The notes under the pieces were generated by a model. The model searched no databases, had not been told where the DNA came from, and saw nothing but the letters and a program-made list of their open reading frames with translations. Shown here in pieces: positions 22,027-34,355 of a stretch of 64,000 nucleotides of DNA. How positions within the stretch are numbered: position 1 is the first letter of the stretch; the number at the start of each line of letters is the position of its first letter. The position numbers and the translations under genes were made by a program. Origin of the DNA: Polyporus tsugae (Eukaryota; Basidiomycota; Agaricomycetes; Polyporales; Polyporaceae); contig JAHRBS010000012.1 of the NCBI GenBank assembly GCA_024305745.1, positions 2,051,001-2,115,000 of the forward strand, written 5' to 3'.

Positions 22027-23810
22027 CTACTCAAGCATCGCGAGGTCATCGTACCCCGGCATCCCGCCCCTCCTCGGTACATGCCCGTTCCCCGTCCCAT
22101 CCCCGCCCCCATTCCCATGCGCGATCCCATCCTTTTGGTTCATCAAGCGCGCCCACACCTCCGCCCACGCGCATACCATGCCCGCAACGCCCCCATACAG
22201 ACTGTACGCATGGTCCGGAATCTCCATCCGCCCGTCCTGCATCATCGCGCGCCACCCGGTCGCGAGATCCGCGAGGTGGACCGTGTGCCGCAGCCAGTAC
22301 GCGTTCTCCCCGCCCAGGTCGGGGAGCGGCGGCGAGCGTGACTTGCCGCCGGGGAGCGGGAAGCCGTGCGAACGGGTCGATGGGGTGCGCACGACGCCAG
22401 AGTTGGAGCCGGGGATGGGGATGGAGTCGAGCATGTCCGAGACGGCGAGGAGCGCATAGACGCTCCCGCCGACCCCGTGGCAGAGCCCGACGCCCTTGCG
22501 GAGGAGGCCACGCGCGTAGACAAGCTCCCCACCGCGGGTCGTGGCCGCAACAATTGCCGAGCGGAGCGGGGCTGGGAGGGGGCATGTGGAGGGAGAGAGG
22601 GCAACGCGCCGGAGGAGGGCGGAGAAGAGCATGAGAAAGCCGGGGGCGCCATGACACCACTGGATGAGGGCGTCATCGTCCTCATAGTCTACGCCGACAC
22701 GCTTGGGTCCGGACTGGGTTGTTGCGTCGCCAGAGGTAAGGGGGTTTTGGTGGGGGGCGTTCGTAGGCCAGTTGCCCAGAGGGTCCTGGATTGCGAGGAG
22801 CCATTCGACTGTGCGGAGGACCTTGTCCCAATGTGGTTTGACGATGTGGGGAGGTGCATGAATGATCATGTGCAAGATCCCGACTGCGATGGAGGGACGA
22901 TGAGGGAGCGGTGATGGGAGCCGAGGACCAGAGAGACTCACCGACGCCGTGCGCGGCACCCAAGTACCGCGACCCATGCCACTTCCACATCAGTGGTGGA
23001 GCCTTCGCCTTCTCACTCTCCTCTAGCTCCTCCGCGTACCTCCGCGCACCGAGCTCGCCGCGCTGAACGATGTCGTCCACGAGCTCCTTCAGACTTGCGT
23101 CCCCACATAGCGCCTCCGCGTCCCTCACGACCTTGTCCTTCGCCTTGCCTGCCTGCGCAAGGTAGCTCAACGTGACCACCAGCTCGCTCCTGAGCATGAG
23201 TAACGCATACAGGAGCCCCGCGCGACCATAAAGGACCTCGCAGCCGTCGTCGTCGATCGGCTCGGACAGTGCGATCTCTTGCGCGCCGCCGATGAGGTCG
23301 ACGGCGCCGCGCGAGGATTCGGAGAGCTCGACCTCGTCGAGCAGCTCGCCGTCGAGCTTGCCGCGGCGTGCGTGCTCGTTCGCGGACGAGTCGGGAGACT
23401 GGCGGAGGCGTAGCTGGCGGGTGAGGATGATGGTGGCGGGGCCGACGGAGGTCTCGAGGTAGGCGACGTGCGAGCCGTGGCGAGGCTCGTGGAAGGGGTC
23501 GGCGATGAGGGACGAGGTGGGGTTGTTGGGGAAGGTTTTTGCAGGGAGGATCGCGAAGGTGCGTATGTCCATGATGATTTCGCCTGTTGCGGCGGGTGGG
23601 CAGGGATATTAGCGGCTACATGGGATGTGTTAAAGGAAAGAGCGCACCTGCTGAGCCATGGTAAACCTTGGGGTTGGTGGAGGGGTGTCTGTGTGCACGG
23701 ACGACGTTTTCGGCGAGAGCGTCATGGATCCGATGCTTGACGGCCTTGATATCAGTAGGTGGGGAGTTGTTGTGCGGTATGTACCGGGATGGTAGAGTCG
23801 AGGACGGCAT
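22027..23810 (-). CDS. LanC-like (LANCL-type) zinc protein
   Basis: Three exons (23810-23648, 23583-22942, 22883-22027) give 553 residues in one frame. It belongs to the lanthionine synthetase C-like superfamily, alpha/alpha-barrel proteins with a Cys-Cys-His zinc site. Visible signatures: HPSTNPKVYHGSAGE near the N-terminus, YGRAGLLYALL, WHGSRYLGAAHGVVGILHM, and the zinc motifs WCHGAPG and LCHGVGG. The final motif SLYGGVAGMVCAW is also typical. In eukaryotes LANCL proteins have been linked to glutathione addition to dehydrated peptides; bacterial LanC makes lanthionine. No lanthipeptide precursor or dehydratase is seen nearby, so a stand-alone eukaryotic role is more likely. The start at 23810 gives the usual N-terminus MPSSTLPSRYIPHN. 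Confidence 0.85.
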
Positions 23811-26119
23811 GGCGGAGAAGATGCGTGGCGCACACAGTCAGAGAGGAGGCAGAGTTGGAATTGATGGGATTCATCATTAGCGGCTAATATAGGATGTGGG
23901 AGACTGGACGCACCGAGCACATCGGACGTGCATCTAGACTGACGTCAGTGAGCGTACGGACGCTTACTCTTCTCCTCCCCTCTCTTCATGTTTCGTTCGG
24001 GTTCGTCATGGGCGCACGGCAGGACCATTGTGTGGGGGGGGGACCAAAACGAACATTGCATGTGTCTTGCACTCAACATTCGCAGTGTGGCAGAATACTC
24101 GGAGGACCGACGCCGAGCAACGATGACGTTGGGTATGTGGACTGGGAGCGTGGAGACTTAAGGCACCGAGTGTGGCCGACGGCGGATAGCTGAACATGTG
24201 CGTTATCTTGTTAGCTGTGAGGAGATTGCTCGGGGAATTCGTGTTTCAGTAAAGGGAGCGAATGCCGTGACGAGCGCAGCAGGAATTGAAGAGGGAGACC
24301 GTTGCGGAGGACTCCTGAGCTGCTCGTCGTGCAAACCAACGGCGCTTGTGGCGGCGGGCCCGCCACTGCCGCTGCCACGCCCGAGCCGCATTCTGCCGCA
24401 TTAGGTCATCGAGATCTCCCGTCACGGTGTGGTTACTGCGTGCCTTGACATTGGCTGATCCGTATTCCTCCGCTCCTTTTCCACCAGCTTCCCCTCAACC
24501 ACAGGCGTTGTACTGCCTAATATGTAAGTAAGAATTCTGATGCACTTACCTCTGAACTGTCTCATCCTACTGTATTCTGACGTTTCTCCTCTCAGCGCGT
24601 ACTTAGTCGACGCCATGTTGTCACTCCTCGTGGCAGCCTTCGATGGTCCAGCCCCAACCTCGTCTCTTGGTGTTCCTTGGACTTCATCTTTTCGGCCGCA
24701 ATCATAGCCCGATCTGCTCAAACCTCAGTCTACGTCAATTTCTATCCAACCTACGGCACACCATATCCGCAGCTTGATCTAGACATGGGCACGTTGAACG
24801 TTCACGATCAGAGTAAGTCAGGACTAAGTAAACGTCTCATCTCAATATCCGTCGCACGAACCCGCACCCCACTGGCACGACACATCTCGATCAAGTTCAC
24901 GAGATGACCTGCTGTGGGTGTGATGTGGTGGCTTCGGGCAGCCCATTGGGAGTTTAAGGTATGTATGTGTGCACCCTTGTATGTGCCTCTTGTGAAAATT
25001 TGACGTGGCTACATCGAAACAGATTAGAACTCCACCACAACCAAGCTCGATTGTAATCGTTGGGCGCACCTACATTCATTTGTTCATCCTCTCCGAATCT
25101 GTGCTGCATCTCTACTTCCGACGGACTACCTCGGCTTGTGTTTAAGACCGCATGCTTGCATTCTCGACCCACCTCGCCCTGCTCTGCGGGGATGTTCTGT
25201 GAGTCTTCACTGTTTCCGCTTCGCTTCTGGAAGATATGGGCGCATCTAATATGTGGCTCGGCTGCTCACCAAGAAGCGAGCTTATCTGTTCTGGGTTGCA
25301 CTCCATGTCACGGTGAAAAGACGATCGGAAGCGCTGCGCTCGCTTTGTATTTCGACTTTCCTGTCTATTCACGTGTAACACTATATACGTGGCAAGCACT
25401 TTTACTGTCTACATAGCGGGTGCGCTCTCAGCGTGCCAGTTGACAGTTGAACATTCAGTGCTCAGCTTTTGCCTCCGGCAGGATTCGACAGGATCACCTG
25501 TGGGATACATGCGGACGGGTGTTGTTGATCGACGCATCTCCGGATCGCTCCAGCACAAGGCAGTGCCGGTGCTGGGAATACAGATATTCCCGCCGGCGTC
25601 GTTTAGGCTGGCGAATCTCCCAACTGGTGCCACCAAGGTGCCGCTTCCAGCCAGCCAGAATTCCGGGATCGAGCGCATCCATGCAGGCGAGTCGGATAAT
25701 CTGTCGGCCGTCTCTGCTCGTACGGAAGAGAAGACATGGACATGTGGTCTGCATGTGCGCCCCGCGGCCGTTGCATGGTGTTCGGCATGATCGACTTGGA
25801 GTGGTGGTGTTAACGTCAACGTTGCACAGTCCTCGGCACGGCCCTTGGACGCGTCTCAGTCGCTGCTATAAGTAGATTTGAATGCTGGGAGAGAATTGCT
25901 TTCGGGCTCTTTCGGGCGAACAATCATTCGATGCCGATGCCGAATGTTGTGAGGGTGGCTGAACGGGACGCCGCCAATCTCCTCCGACGAAGATATAAGT
26001 TCCGTGTGTACACTGGCACTCGAGCGTTCGATTCTTGACGACGGGATGCATGTCATATCCTGGGCACGCAACTTGGGTCAATAATGATATATACATATCA
26101 CCGTCCAACCGTGCGGCGA

Positions 26120-26122
<3 letters not shown>

Positions 26123-26161
<39 letters not shown>
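26123..26161. repeat. 39-bp poly(T) tract
   Basis: Uninterrupted run of T, that is poly(A) on the minus strand. It could be the tail of a retroposed minus-strand copy lying to its right, a simple slippage tract, or an assembly artefact. I did not find a target-site duplication or recognisable retroelement next to it. Confidence 0.8.
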
Positions 26162-26163
<2 letters not shown>

Positions 26164-27411
26164 AGAAGCCCGCAGTGGTATATTTATAGGCCGTCGCAAA
26201 CACCGCACACTGATGTCACCACCGCGTTGTAGTTGTAGATGCGCTGGTTAACCGCCTCTCCACTTGCAAACTCCACTCATCCACCTGTGCCAGTACCTTC
26301 CGGGCCAAAACGCCTTCCAAACATCGTACCACTTGTGATATGGCGCAGGTGCGCACTTGGTTCAGCGGGAGTCTCGGGGTCAATGATCCGGTCGATTGGG
26401 AGGCTAGAAAACAATGAACATGTCAGAAATGCTTGGAGTGAAGCTTGGAAGTTGGGCAAAGGGATGATCGATGTCGATGATCATTCGCCCACTCGAGTCG
26501 TCTCGATAGCTGGCTAGTTCACCAGCCGTGCACCAGCCGTGCATGATGCATGATGCGTGATGCATCTGATACGCATAAGTTGTATTGGGTAGCATTACAT
26601 AGGAGGACGGGCTTGTTGCCGGCTTGGGACGAGGCCGGAGTCTGGAGACTACAAATACTTGAGTTGCTTTCGCGGCGCGCCTCGCTGACATTCCGGAGCG
26701 ACACGCGCAGGCCGAGAGACCATGGGGTCAGACTTCCCCGTTGTGTGCACGTCAGTTGTCTGATTTATCCTCCGTTGGGAGAAGTTCCGAGATGTGGGAA
26801 AATGTATTGCCCCCGAGCCCGAAAGCGTGGGTTGCCACTCGGTATACTTATTTGCAGGCGTTCCGACGCGGTGAAGCTCAAGCCTCAAGAGCGGACGGAC
26901 CGTGCCTGAATAGTTGAAGAGCGACGATCGATCGACACAGAGCAAACTGAGAGACTCAGAGGGCGAGGATGGGGTCCATCTGGATGGGCACATCGATCTG
27001 GCACCATTGAATATTGCACTGCCTCACGCACATCGAACAGGAAGACCGGGAAGAAGTCGTGAGCAGCGGGGAGATGTCAACGTGCGGAACACGGTCTAAT
27101 TTTGCCCTCGCCGAAATCCGGCGCGACGCCTAAAATGGCGTGCCGAGGGCCGGCTGTAGAAGCATCGTGCCGGTCGAGAGCCAAGGGCATGCTGGGCATC
27201 AAGTGCGGAATGGGCGTGGTGCTCGGGAGAGGGAGGCGGGCAGAAAGTGGGACGAAGAAGGCGGGGAGGCGGGACAAGCGGGGGTCGAGCTCGAGTCGGG
27301 GCCGACCGAGAGGGACGATGGAGGCGGTGAGTGGCCCATGCGTTGCCGAAGGGGGACAGGAAAGGCGTCGGGTGAGGCTTACATAATGTGCGGGCCACGC
27401 GAGGGCAGTCA

Positions 27412-27420
27412 GTATAAGGG
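27412..27420 (+). promoter_or_regulatory. TATA-like box of the oxidase gene
   Basis: AGTATAAGG about 195 bp before the ATG at 27615, followed by a CT-rich leader (CTCTCCCTCACTCC...), a common arrangement for strongly expressed basidiomycete genes. Confidence 0.45.
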
Positions 27421-27614
27421 CCAGCCTGGCGTCTTGGGCGAGGGACAACGTTTCCATCATCTCCGTTCTCTCCCTCACTCCCACCACCACCACCTCCCTC
27501 GTCCGTCGTCGTCCACCACTCTCCTTTACTCTCCTTACCAGGACGCCCCAAATTACCCGCTGCTCCCTTACCGTATCACGCATTCTCTAGTGCTTCTCCA
27601 CACGACGCTTCACG

Positions 27615-30118
27615 ATGACCAACCGCCAGCTGTCCTTGCTGGCGCTCTCCCTCGGAGCTGTCTCCACTGCTGCTGCTCAGTCTCACAAGGCTGGTTCGTT
27701 TGAGGATGGCGGCAACACCCAGGTCAGCGCAATGATGGTACGTTCCCCGCCTCACCTTTCGACCGCTGCGCACGCGTCTCACGCTCTGGCGCGCGCGCGG
27801 CACCTCCCAATTTCGCAAGATGTTCCTGGGCAACCCCGACAAGGTCTACATGCTCGACAAGTCGGAAGGCAACGCTGCCAAGTTCGGCAACTTCCCTGCC
27901 ATGGGTTCCGTCTACGACATCCCCACCCGCAAAGCCACAACCATGGGCGTCACCTCCAACGTCTTCTGCGCCTCCGGCATGCATCTGCCCAACGGCACCT
28001 TTGCCACCTTTGGCGGTAATGGTGCTGTCGGTCCAGGTGGCAAGATCGGCGATACCACCCCTCCCGGCAACCCGTACACCGCGACCTACGACACTTCGTT
28101 CGGTGACTTCGACGGTACCAAGGCCATCCGTCTCCTCAACCCGTGCACGGACTCCGACGACTGGTCATCACCAAACTGCCAGTGGTTCGACAACGCCTCT
28201 CTCCTCAGCATGCAGGATCAGCGCTGGTACTCGGCCGCGGAGCCCTTGGGCGATGGTACGATCGTCCTCATCGGTGGTTTCTCCAACGGTGGTTACATCA
28301 ACCGCAACTATCCCAACGTTGACCCCGCGTACGAGGGTGGCGCTGCCACCCCGACGTACGAGTTCTACCCCTCGAACGGCAAGACACCTGAGGTCATGAA
28401 CTTCATGGTCAAGACCTCTGGTTTGAACGCGTATGCCCACTCGTACCTCATGCCGTCCGGCAAGATGCTCGTCCAGGCCAACTACTCCACAAGTTAGTCC
28501 CACTGCCTGTTTTTGGTGTCACTCTTACTGACACCATCGTCCAGTGCTCTGGGACCCCACAACGAACACGGAGATCGATCTTCCTGACATGCCAGACCAG
28601 ATCGTTCGCGTCTACCCCGCCTCAGGTGGTGTTGCGATGCTCCCTTTGACCCCCGCCAACGGCTACAACCCGACCGTCATCTTCTGCGGTGGTTCCAACA
28701 TGACCGACTTCCAGTGGGGTAACTACTCCTGGCCTTTCGAGGACACCTGGAACGTCCCTGCGTCGAAGAAGTGCCACACCATTACCCCCGAGCCTACTGA
28801 CGGTTCTACGGTTGACTATGTCGAGGTCGATGACATGCCGGAGGGTCGTACCATGGGTCAATTCATTGCGCTCCCCGACCTGACCATGCTCATGGTCAAC
28901 GGTGGTGAAAACGGTACCGCTGGCTATGCTGACCGCACTCTCAACACATTGACCATGCCCTTGGGTATGTCGCTTGCCGCTGGTCCCGTCGGTAAGCCCG
29001 CTGTGTACAACCCTCTCGCGGCAAAGGGTCAACGTTGGGCCAACACCGGTTTCGACACATCTCCCATTGCCCGTCTGTACCACTCGTCCGCCATCTTGCT
29101 CCCCGACGCGTCCATTCTGATCGCTGGTTCCAACCCGAACGTCGATGTCAACCTCACCACCGTCTTCCCCACCACTTACCAGGCTGAGGTCTTCTACCCG
29201 TCCTACTTCTCCGCTTCGAACCGCCCCACCTTCACTGGTGCCCCCAAGACCCTCTCGTATGGCGGTGATGCGTTTGATCTCTCTGTCCCTGCCTCCGCGT
29301 ACTCGGGCTCCGCTAACGACGCTGCTGACAACACCACCGTCGTCGTCATCCGTGGCGGCTGGACCACCCACGGGATGAACATGGGTCAGCGTGTCATGCA
29401 GCTCAACAACACGTACACGGTCAACAGCGACGGCTCGATCACTCTGCACGTCGCTCAGCTCCCGCCGAACGCCAACCTCTTCCAGCCCGGGCCTGCCATG
29501 CTCTTCGTTACCATGTCGGGCATCCCCTCCAACGGCTCCTGGGTCACCATCGGTACCGGCAACATCGAGACGCAACCCACAAAGCAGACCACCGTCCTGC
29601 CCGCCTCCACCCGTCTCAGTGGCGCCTCCGGTAGCGGCGCGGGCAACAACAACTCTTCCAGCGGCGGCCACAACGGCGCCTCGTCGACGCACACGGGTGC
29701 GATCGTGGGTGGCATTATCGCGGCAATTGCGGCCGTTGGCATTCTCGGTGCGGTTTTCGGTATTTGTATGGCACGGCGTCGGCGTGCAGCCGCACGCCAG
29801 GCGTCGTCGCTCGGATACCCGATGAGCTCGGCGCCTGGCGGCGTGGCTGCGCGCGCGACGGCGATGTCTGGACCTGGAGCTGGGTACAGGGGATCTGACT
29901 CGAGTGCTTTCGTACCTTTGCAGGGTAACGAGAGCGCCACTTGGGGGCCGGGGCCGAACATGCACCCCGCGGCGAGCACGGTGAGCCTCACCTCGCCGGG
30001 ACCGATGCCCAGCTCGCCGTACTTCGACGACCCGCGGGGACAACAGAGCGGGGAGTTCGACCCGTATCACCAGAACGCGCCGAGGATGAGCACGAACGAG
30101 CGGAGAGGGCCTTTTTGA
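27615..30118 (+). CDS. Membrane-anchored copper-radical oxidase (glyoxal-oxidase-like, AA5)
   Basis: Exons 27615-27737, 27820-28492 and 28545-30118 give 789 residues. Copper-radical oxidases oxidise aldehydes or alcohols and release H2O2, which feeds peroxidases. A signal peptide (LSLLALSLGAVSTAAA) is followed by a kelch-type glyoxal oxidase N-domain and a DUF1929-type C-domain. Candidate Tyr-Cys cofactor residues are Cys91 (SNVFCASG) and Tyr178 (QDQRWYSAAE). Copper ligands would be Tyr444/His445 (ARLYHSS) and His541 (GGWTTHGMN). A Ser/Gly/Asn-rich linker leads to a transmembrane helix (about 651-674, GAIVGGIIAAIAAVGILG) and an RRRR-containing cytosolic tail. The catalytic domain would therefore face the cell exterior. 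No WSC domains are seen. Assignment to the family is firm; the substrate is not. Confidence 0.9.
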
Positions 30119-31357
30119 GGGGACGGTAATTTGGCGTTTGTTGTCGATAATTGGAGAGGCTGCACTCGAAAAGGGGGGAGGAGGATTTACATACACACAC
30201 ACCTACAACACGCTCTCGAGGAAGAGGACGCATGGACCTTGGCTCTACTACTACCTACCTTGTTTTCCCCAACCTCTTTCTGTCTTTCACCACCGCATTC
30301 CTTTCGCGATTCGTCCCTGCGTGCGCGCTGCCGTGGCCTTTGAATATACGTGGACAAGGACTGTCGATGATGGACTGGACTTTTCGCTCACGGACTGGTA
30401 GGTAGTGCCAGCGTTGTAGATAACTTCACGTTTGCGCCCTTGATGACCGTGACGACTTCCGTTCTCCATCCATCCATCTAGATCTGTCCGGGTCGTGTTG
30501 TGCGGCTGCTCTTGAGTGCGGTCACTCCATATTGCTACCGGCTCTTGTCATGACACTCGTGGTTTAAATTTTCTTATGATTCCCCATCTCGCCTATGCTC
30601 GTTCTGATCAGGTCGTTCGTGATGCAGTGACTTTTTGGCTTATATCAAGACCTGCGACGCGTTGCTCAGCTGAACGTTCTCGAGCTCGCCGTACTGTACC
30701 TATATACGTACGCTATGTAACGTCGTTTTGTCCTGTCACGGTTGTTTTGTTTCAATGTTCGCAGATTACAGTTTATTACAGGAAGTACATGGCCGCTAGC
30801 GACCGCTTGCTTTTGTTCCTTTCTGTTCGGACTTGATGCATTGGGGTTTGAGTACTGATCACCGGTCACCGCCGTTCGACTTGGTCGGGACCAGCTGATG
30901 GTATATTACTCAGGCGACGGTGCCTGCGGGGCACTATGTGGGGGGTTGTAAGATGTTCCGGGGCTCGACCCTAGGAACGGTCCGAGCCTCCAGGCTCGAG
31001 TCGACGTCGGCTAACGGTTTACTTACTTCTCATGTGGGGATGCTCGACCTGTGCTCGACTGGGAAAATATTCACTTTTCATCTCCGTGAGCCGGGCCCCA
31101 GCGGGATGATCGGGACACGCCGTGCGAACTCTGCACTGGGAACCAGGGCGACACCGGGTTGCAGATGCCACTCAAGGTGTTGACAGATATCAACGATCAC
31201 ACTCGTTGCTCAAGTTTCCAATTATCGTAAGTGACTTCCGCCGAAGCGTTCTACTAGCCACACGGCGTTCTGCTGACACGACGGCCCACGACGCATTTGC
31301 GGATGTCAGTCGCGATCCGATCACAGCTTCAACTTACGACTCCCGCCGACGTGCACG
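30119..31357. other. Intergenic region between oxidase and hydrolase genes
   Basis: Oxidase 3' UTR (T/C-rich, to about 30450) and hydrolase promoter. A GATCACCGGTCACC block is near 30857. No gene recognised. Confidence 0.45.
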
Positions 31358-32666
31358 ATGCCTTTGTCAGAAAGCCGGAGGCCCGCAAACTCGAAGAAGC
31401 CGCACAAGGAGACCATCGTCGTTGCGGGCTTGCCCGTGAACGTGTTTTCTGACCCGCAGAGTGGAGGTAGTACGGAGATAAATGCCAGTGCCAGTGTCGT
31501 GGTCATGTTCTTGTTGCATGGCCGGACGGGCTCGGCGAGGAGGATGGAGACGTACGTGAGGAGTATCTTCGAGGAGATTCGGGCCTTGAGAGGTGCGCGC
31601 GCCGGAGCTCAGGATGTGCAGGATTTGCTTATTGTCACCATCGTAAGTTCGCATGCCTGACCGGACTCAAGTCGAGGTTAGCTAACGACTCGGAGTTTAC
31701 GTTCAGGACCAAAGAAACCACGGGAAGCGTGTGGTCGACGAGCGGGCGAACATGGGATGGTTCGCCGACCTGGACAAGAACAACGAGCGGCACGCGTGAG
31801 TACCGACCCGGTTCTACCCAAAGCTTCCGAGGACTTAAGCCTTGAGTTATGCTTATTCTCATTTGATCGTTGGCATGCGCAGCATTGACATGTACGCCAT
31901 TCAGAGTGAGCGTCGTTGTCACTCTCAGGGCGTCGTGCCCGGGTCGTGCCCTTCAAGTTGAAAATGTTGGTGGCTGAAGCTGACATGTCCGTGGTTCGCA
32001 GCCGGGACAGCCCAGGACGTGTCGTTCCTAATCGACTTCTTGCCTTCGTACCTCTTTCCAGGCGGGGAACGCATGATCTCGCAGTGGGTCTGCGCAGGGA
32101 AGAGCTTGGGTGGCCACTCGACATGGATTGTCTTGAGAAACGGTACGTACGGTGGCTGGTCTAGTCGTTTACATGGTCACCCTGTAAGTAGGACTGAAGA
32201 ACAAGACAGATCTGAGAGTCAAGATCGGCATACCAATCATCGGTGAGCAAGGTCCCCTTCAGGTGCAGATGTCACGGTCGAGACCGACGTCGCTAATTTA
32301 TTGACAGGATGTCCTGATTACCTCACGCTCATATCCAAGCGGGCGAAAGCGCATCAGCTGCCGTTCGGTCCACCGCATATACCCGACTCTCTCGTTCAGG
32401 TCGTCAAGCGCACCGACCCTGCGGCTGCTCCGTATACCGCCTCGGACGAGTCGAATCCATTTCTGGGAAAGAAGATCCTCGTCTTGTCGGGCAAGGAGGA
32501 CAAAAACGTCCCGTGGTCCGCTGCGAAGGACTTCGTCGAGGGACTGAATGTGGGGGAGCATGGAGTGAAGGAGGTGATTGTCGAGCCCGGTGTAGGACAC
32601 GATTTCTCGCCGGCGATGGTCAAGGAGGCCGCACGATTCGTCTGGGAGCATGCGCTCGTCGCATAG
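31358..32666 (+). CDS. Alpha/beta hydrolase
   Basis: Six exons (31358-31642, 31707-31795, 31883-31905, 32002-32142, 32192-32242, 32308-32666) give 315 residues. The fold signature is clear: oxyanion loop VVVMFLLHGRTGSA, then DQRNHGKR, nucleophile elbow CAGKSLGGHS, acid in SGKEDKNVPW and base in GVGHDFSP. Esterase or related hydrolase; the substrate is not predictable. It carries no signal peptide, so probably cytosolic. The third exon is only 23 bp. Exons 4 and 5 and the last few codons also occur in the chimeric relic at 36386-36700, which shows that this copy is the intact parent. Confidence 0.85.
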
Positions 32667-32887
32667 AGCATGCAGCCTACGTCGCTCTCGTTTTGGCCCT
32701 CGCCGGGCCCGTGTACCTGGGAGATGAAATGGCGCGAGTAACATTGCCCGCTGTTGCTTCCTCGCTCAAGCGTTCTACTGCTGGCAACGTTTCTTCTCCG
32801 TGTCTAGACCCATCCATTGGTATGCGCCTCGTTTCACCAGTGCCTTTTCAGAAGGCTATACACATTATTGAGACTAGTGGCGAAAGC

Positions 32888-34355
32888 TTAGTCCTCCTCT
32901 TCATTATCCTCCATCCTCTCCTTATACCGCAACCACTCTTTCAGTGCGTTACCCATGTCTGTCTTCCAAGCTTCGTCTTTAGGCCACTCTTCCACCTCAG
33001 GCAGTGGATCCGGGAGTTCACGCGACATGGTTTGGATCTTGTCTAGGCTGCAATCAGTTTGATCTTTGACATCGCCACCAAAGATGCCCGAGAAGAAACA
33101 TTGCTGAAAATGCTCTCGAAGGAAGGCTGTGGCCATTTCATCATGCACTTGAACAGCGGGATGCCTCGGTATCTTGGCCCTCACTTCCGGAGAGTTATCG
33201 AAGATATAGACCTCTGGGGGGACAGCCTATGAGACGGGAAAATCAATCATCAGCTATTTGACTCGACGGACTCATATAATATAGGGAGGAACTTACGTCT
33301 ACGTTGATTCCGAAGGCGTGTCTGTAAAACAAGTCGTAGATATCTTGACGCATTGCAATCAGATTGCGGGCGACGTCGAATGCTTTGGAGCCGGGCATCC
33401 AACACTCCGACGGCAGCTCTTTGGAGCTGCCTTTGAGTCCCTTATGCTAATATGGGGGTCGTGAGTCAAGGCGTAAAACCCTCGATGTTATGGAATATAA
33501 CTCACCCAACGGAATAGAGGTGGTGGATAGATCCAACCCAGCCGAATGGTGGTTCCCTCTATGCCTTCGGATCCAGCTTGGCAACCCGTCACCACACACC
33601 TTGCGCCATTGTAAGGCAGCAGATTCGCTTCATCTATCAAGCTCTTTGTGGCCGCTCTCTGGTAAATATCGAGAACATTCAGCGAAAATATCTTTGAGAC
33701 TTTGTGGATTTGCACTCACTTCCTCTACATCTCTAGCTCTCTCGAAGAACGACGGCGTACGCTGGAGGCCTCGGAAAGGTTCAAATAGCTCGTCGTGTTC
33801 AGACTCTACCGAAGCCTCGGGGTCTGGTTGATATATCTTCGTGCCAGACCGGTCTTCGAGGGAACGCAAAGCTATAAGTTCATATATTTGTATTCAGGTC
33901 AATTGAATCACCTTTGAAGAATACGATGTAATCCCCTTCAAGTTGCGATATTTTTTCACTGCTGCAAAGCTCGGGGCCGCACGGCGGTAGCGTAGGTCGG
34001 CACCTGATGGCTTCTGAGTTGCGGCCACTCTTATTGTATGGTTCCAATGCAATAGATGCCATGGCAAGCTGGTAGCCCGGATAGCGGCCAGTGGGTAGCA
34101 GTGGTAAACCGATGAAGCCAAGGAGAGTATCGACAGTGACCCCGTTGTGGCGGCCGAAAGTGTCGCCGTTAAAGCCTGTAGTTAGAAGCGCAGTGGTTGG
34201 CATATGATAGAATTAGAAACTGTGAGGAACGAATACTCACACCCTAGTAGTTGTTTGAATGACCAGAGGAAAATTGTGGCATTACGCTGCTTGGCCACTT
34301 CTGTGCTGTGGGCTAAAGTGAGACGAGCGGTATAATCTGGGCCATCCATTGTCAT
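32888..34355 (-). CDS. HNH-nuclease-domain-like protein (degenerate)
   Basis: Multi-exon gene from the ATG at 34355 to the stop at 32888. Recognisable exons: MTMDGPDYTARLTLAHST..., GDTFGRHNGVTVDTLLGF, RSLEDRSGTKIYQPDPEA, SLIDEANLLPYNGARCVVTG, MRQDIYDLFYRHAFGINVD and an acidic C-terminus (MEDNEEED). The ARCVVTG motif followed by a later F-x-x-x-x-FGI block matches the fungal HNH-domain proteins abundant in Agaricomycetes. The expected AHI-type histidine after CVVTG reads IRLGWIYPPP instead, so catalysis is doubtful. Exact splice sites were not all resolved. Convergent with the hydrolase gene, about 220 bp apart. Confidence 0.65.

Larger units (their letters stand above)
23811..27614. other. 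Long gene-poor region
   Basis: About 3.8 kb without a supportable gene. Open frames on both strands are short, overlapping and featureless. It contains the 39-bp T tract (26123-26161) and ends in the promoter of the oxidase gene. Confidence 0.55.

Noticed and set aside
22027..23810. Lanthipeptide biosynthetic cluster around the LanC-like gene
   Set aside because: No dehydratase or precursor peptide gene is visible nearby; a stand-alone LANCL protein is more likely.
28622..30202. 526-codon antisense frame over the oxidase gene
   Set aside because: Shadow of GC-rich coding sequence; low-complexity Arg/Val-rich translation without motifs.
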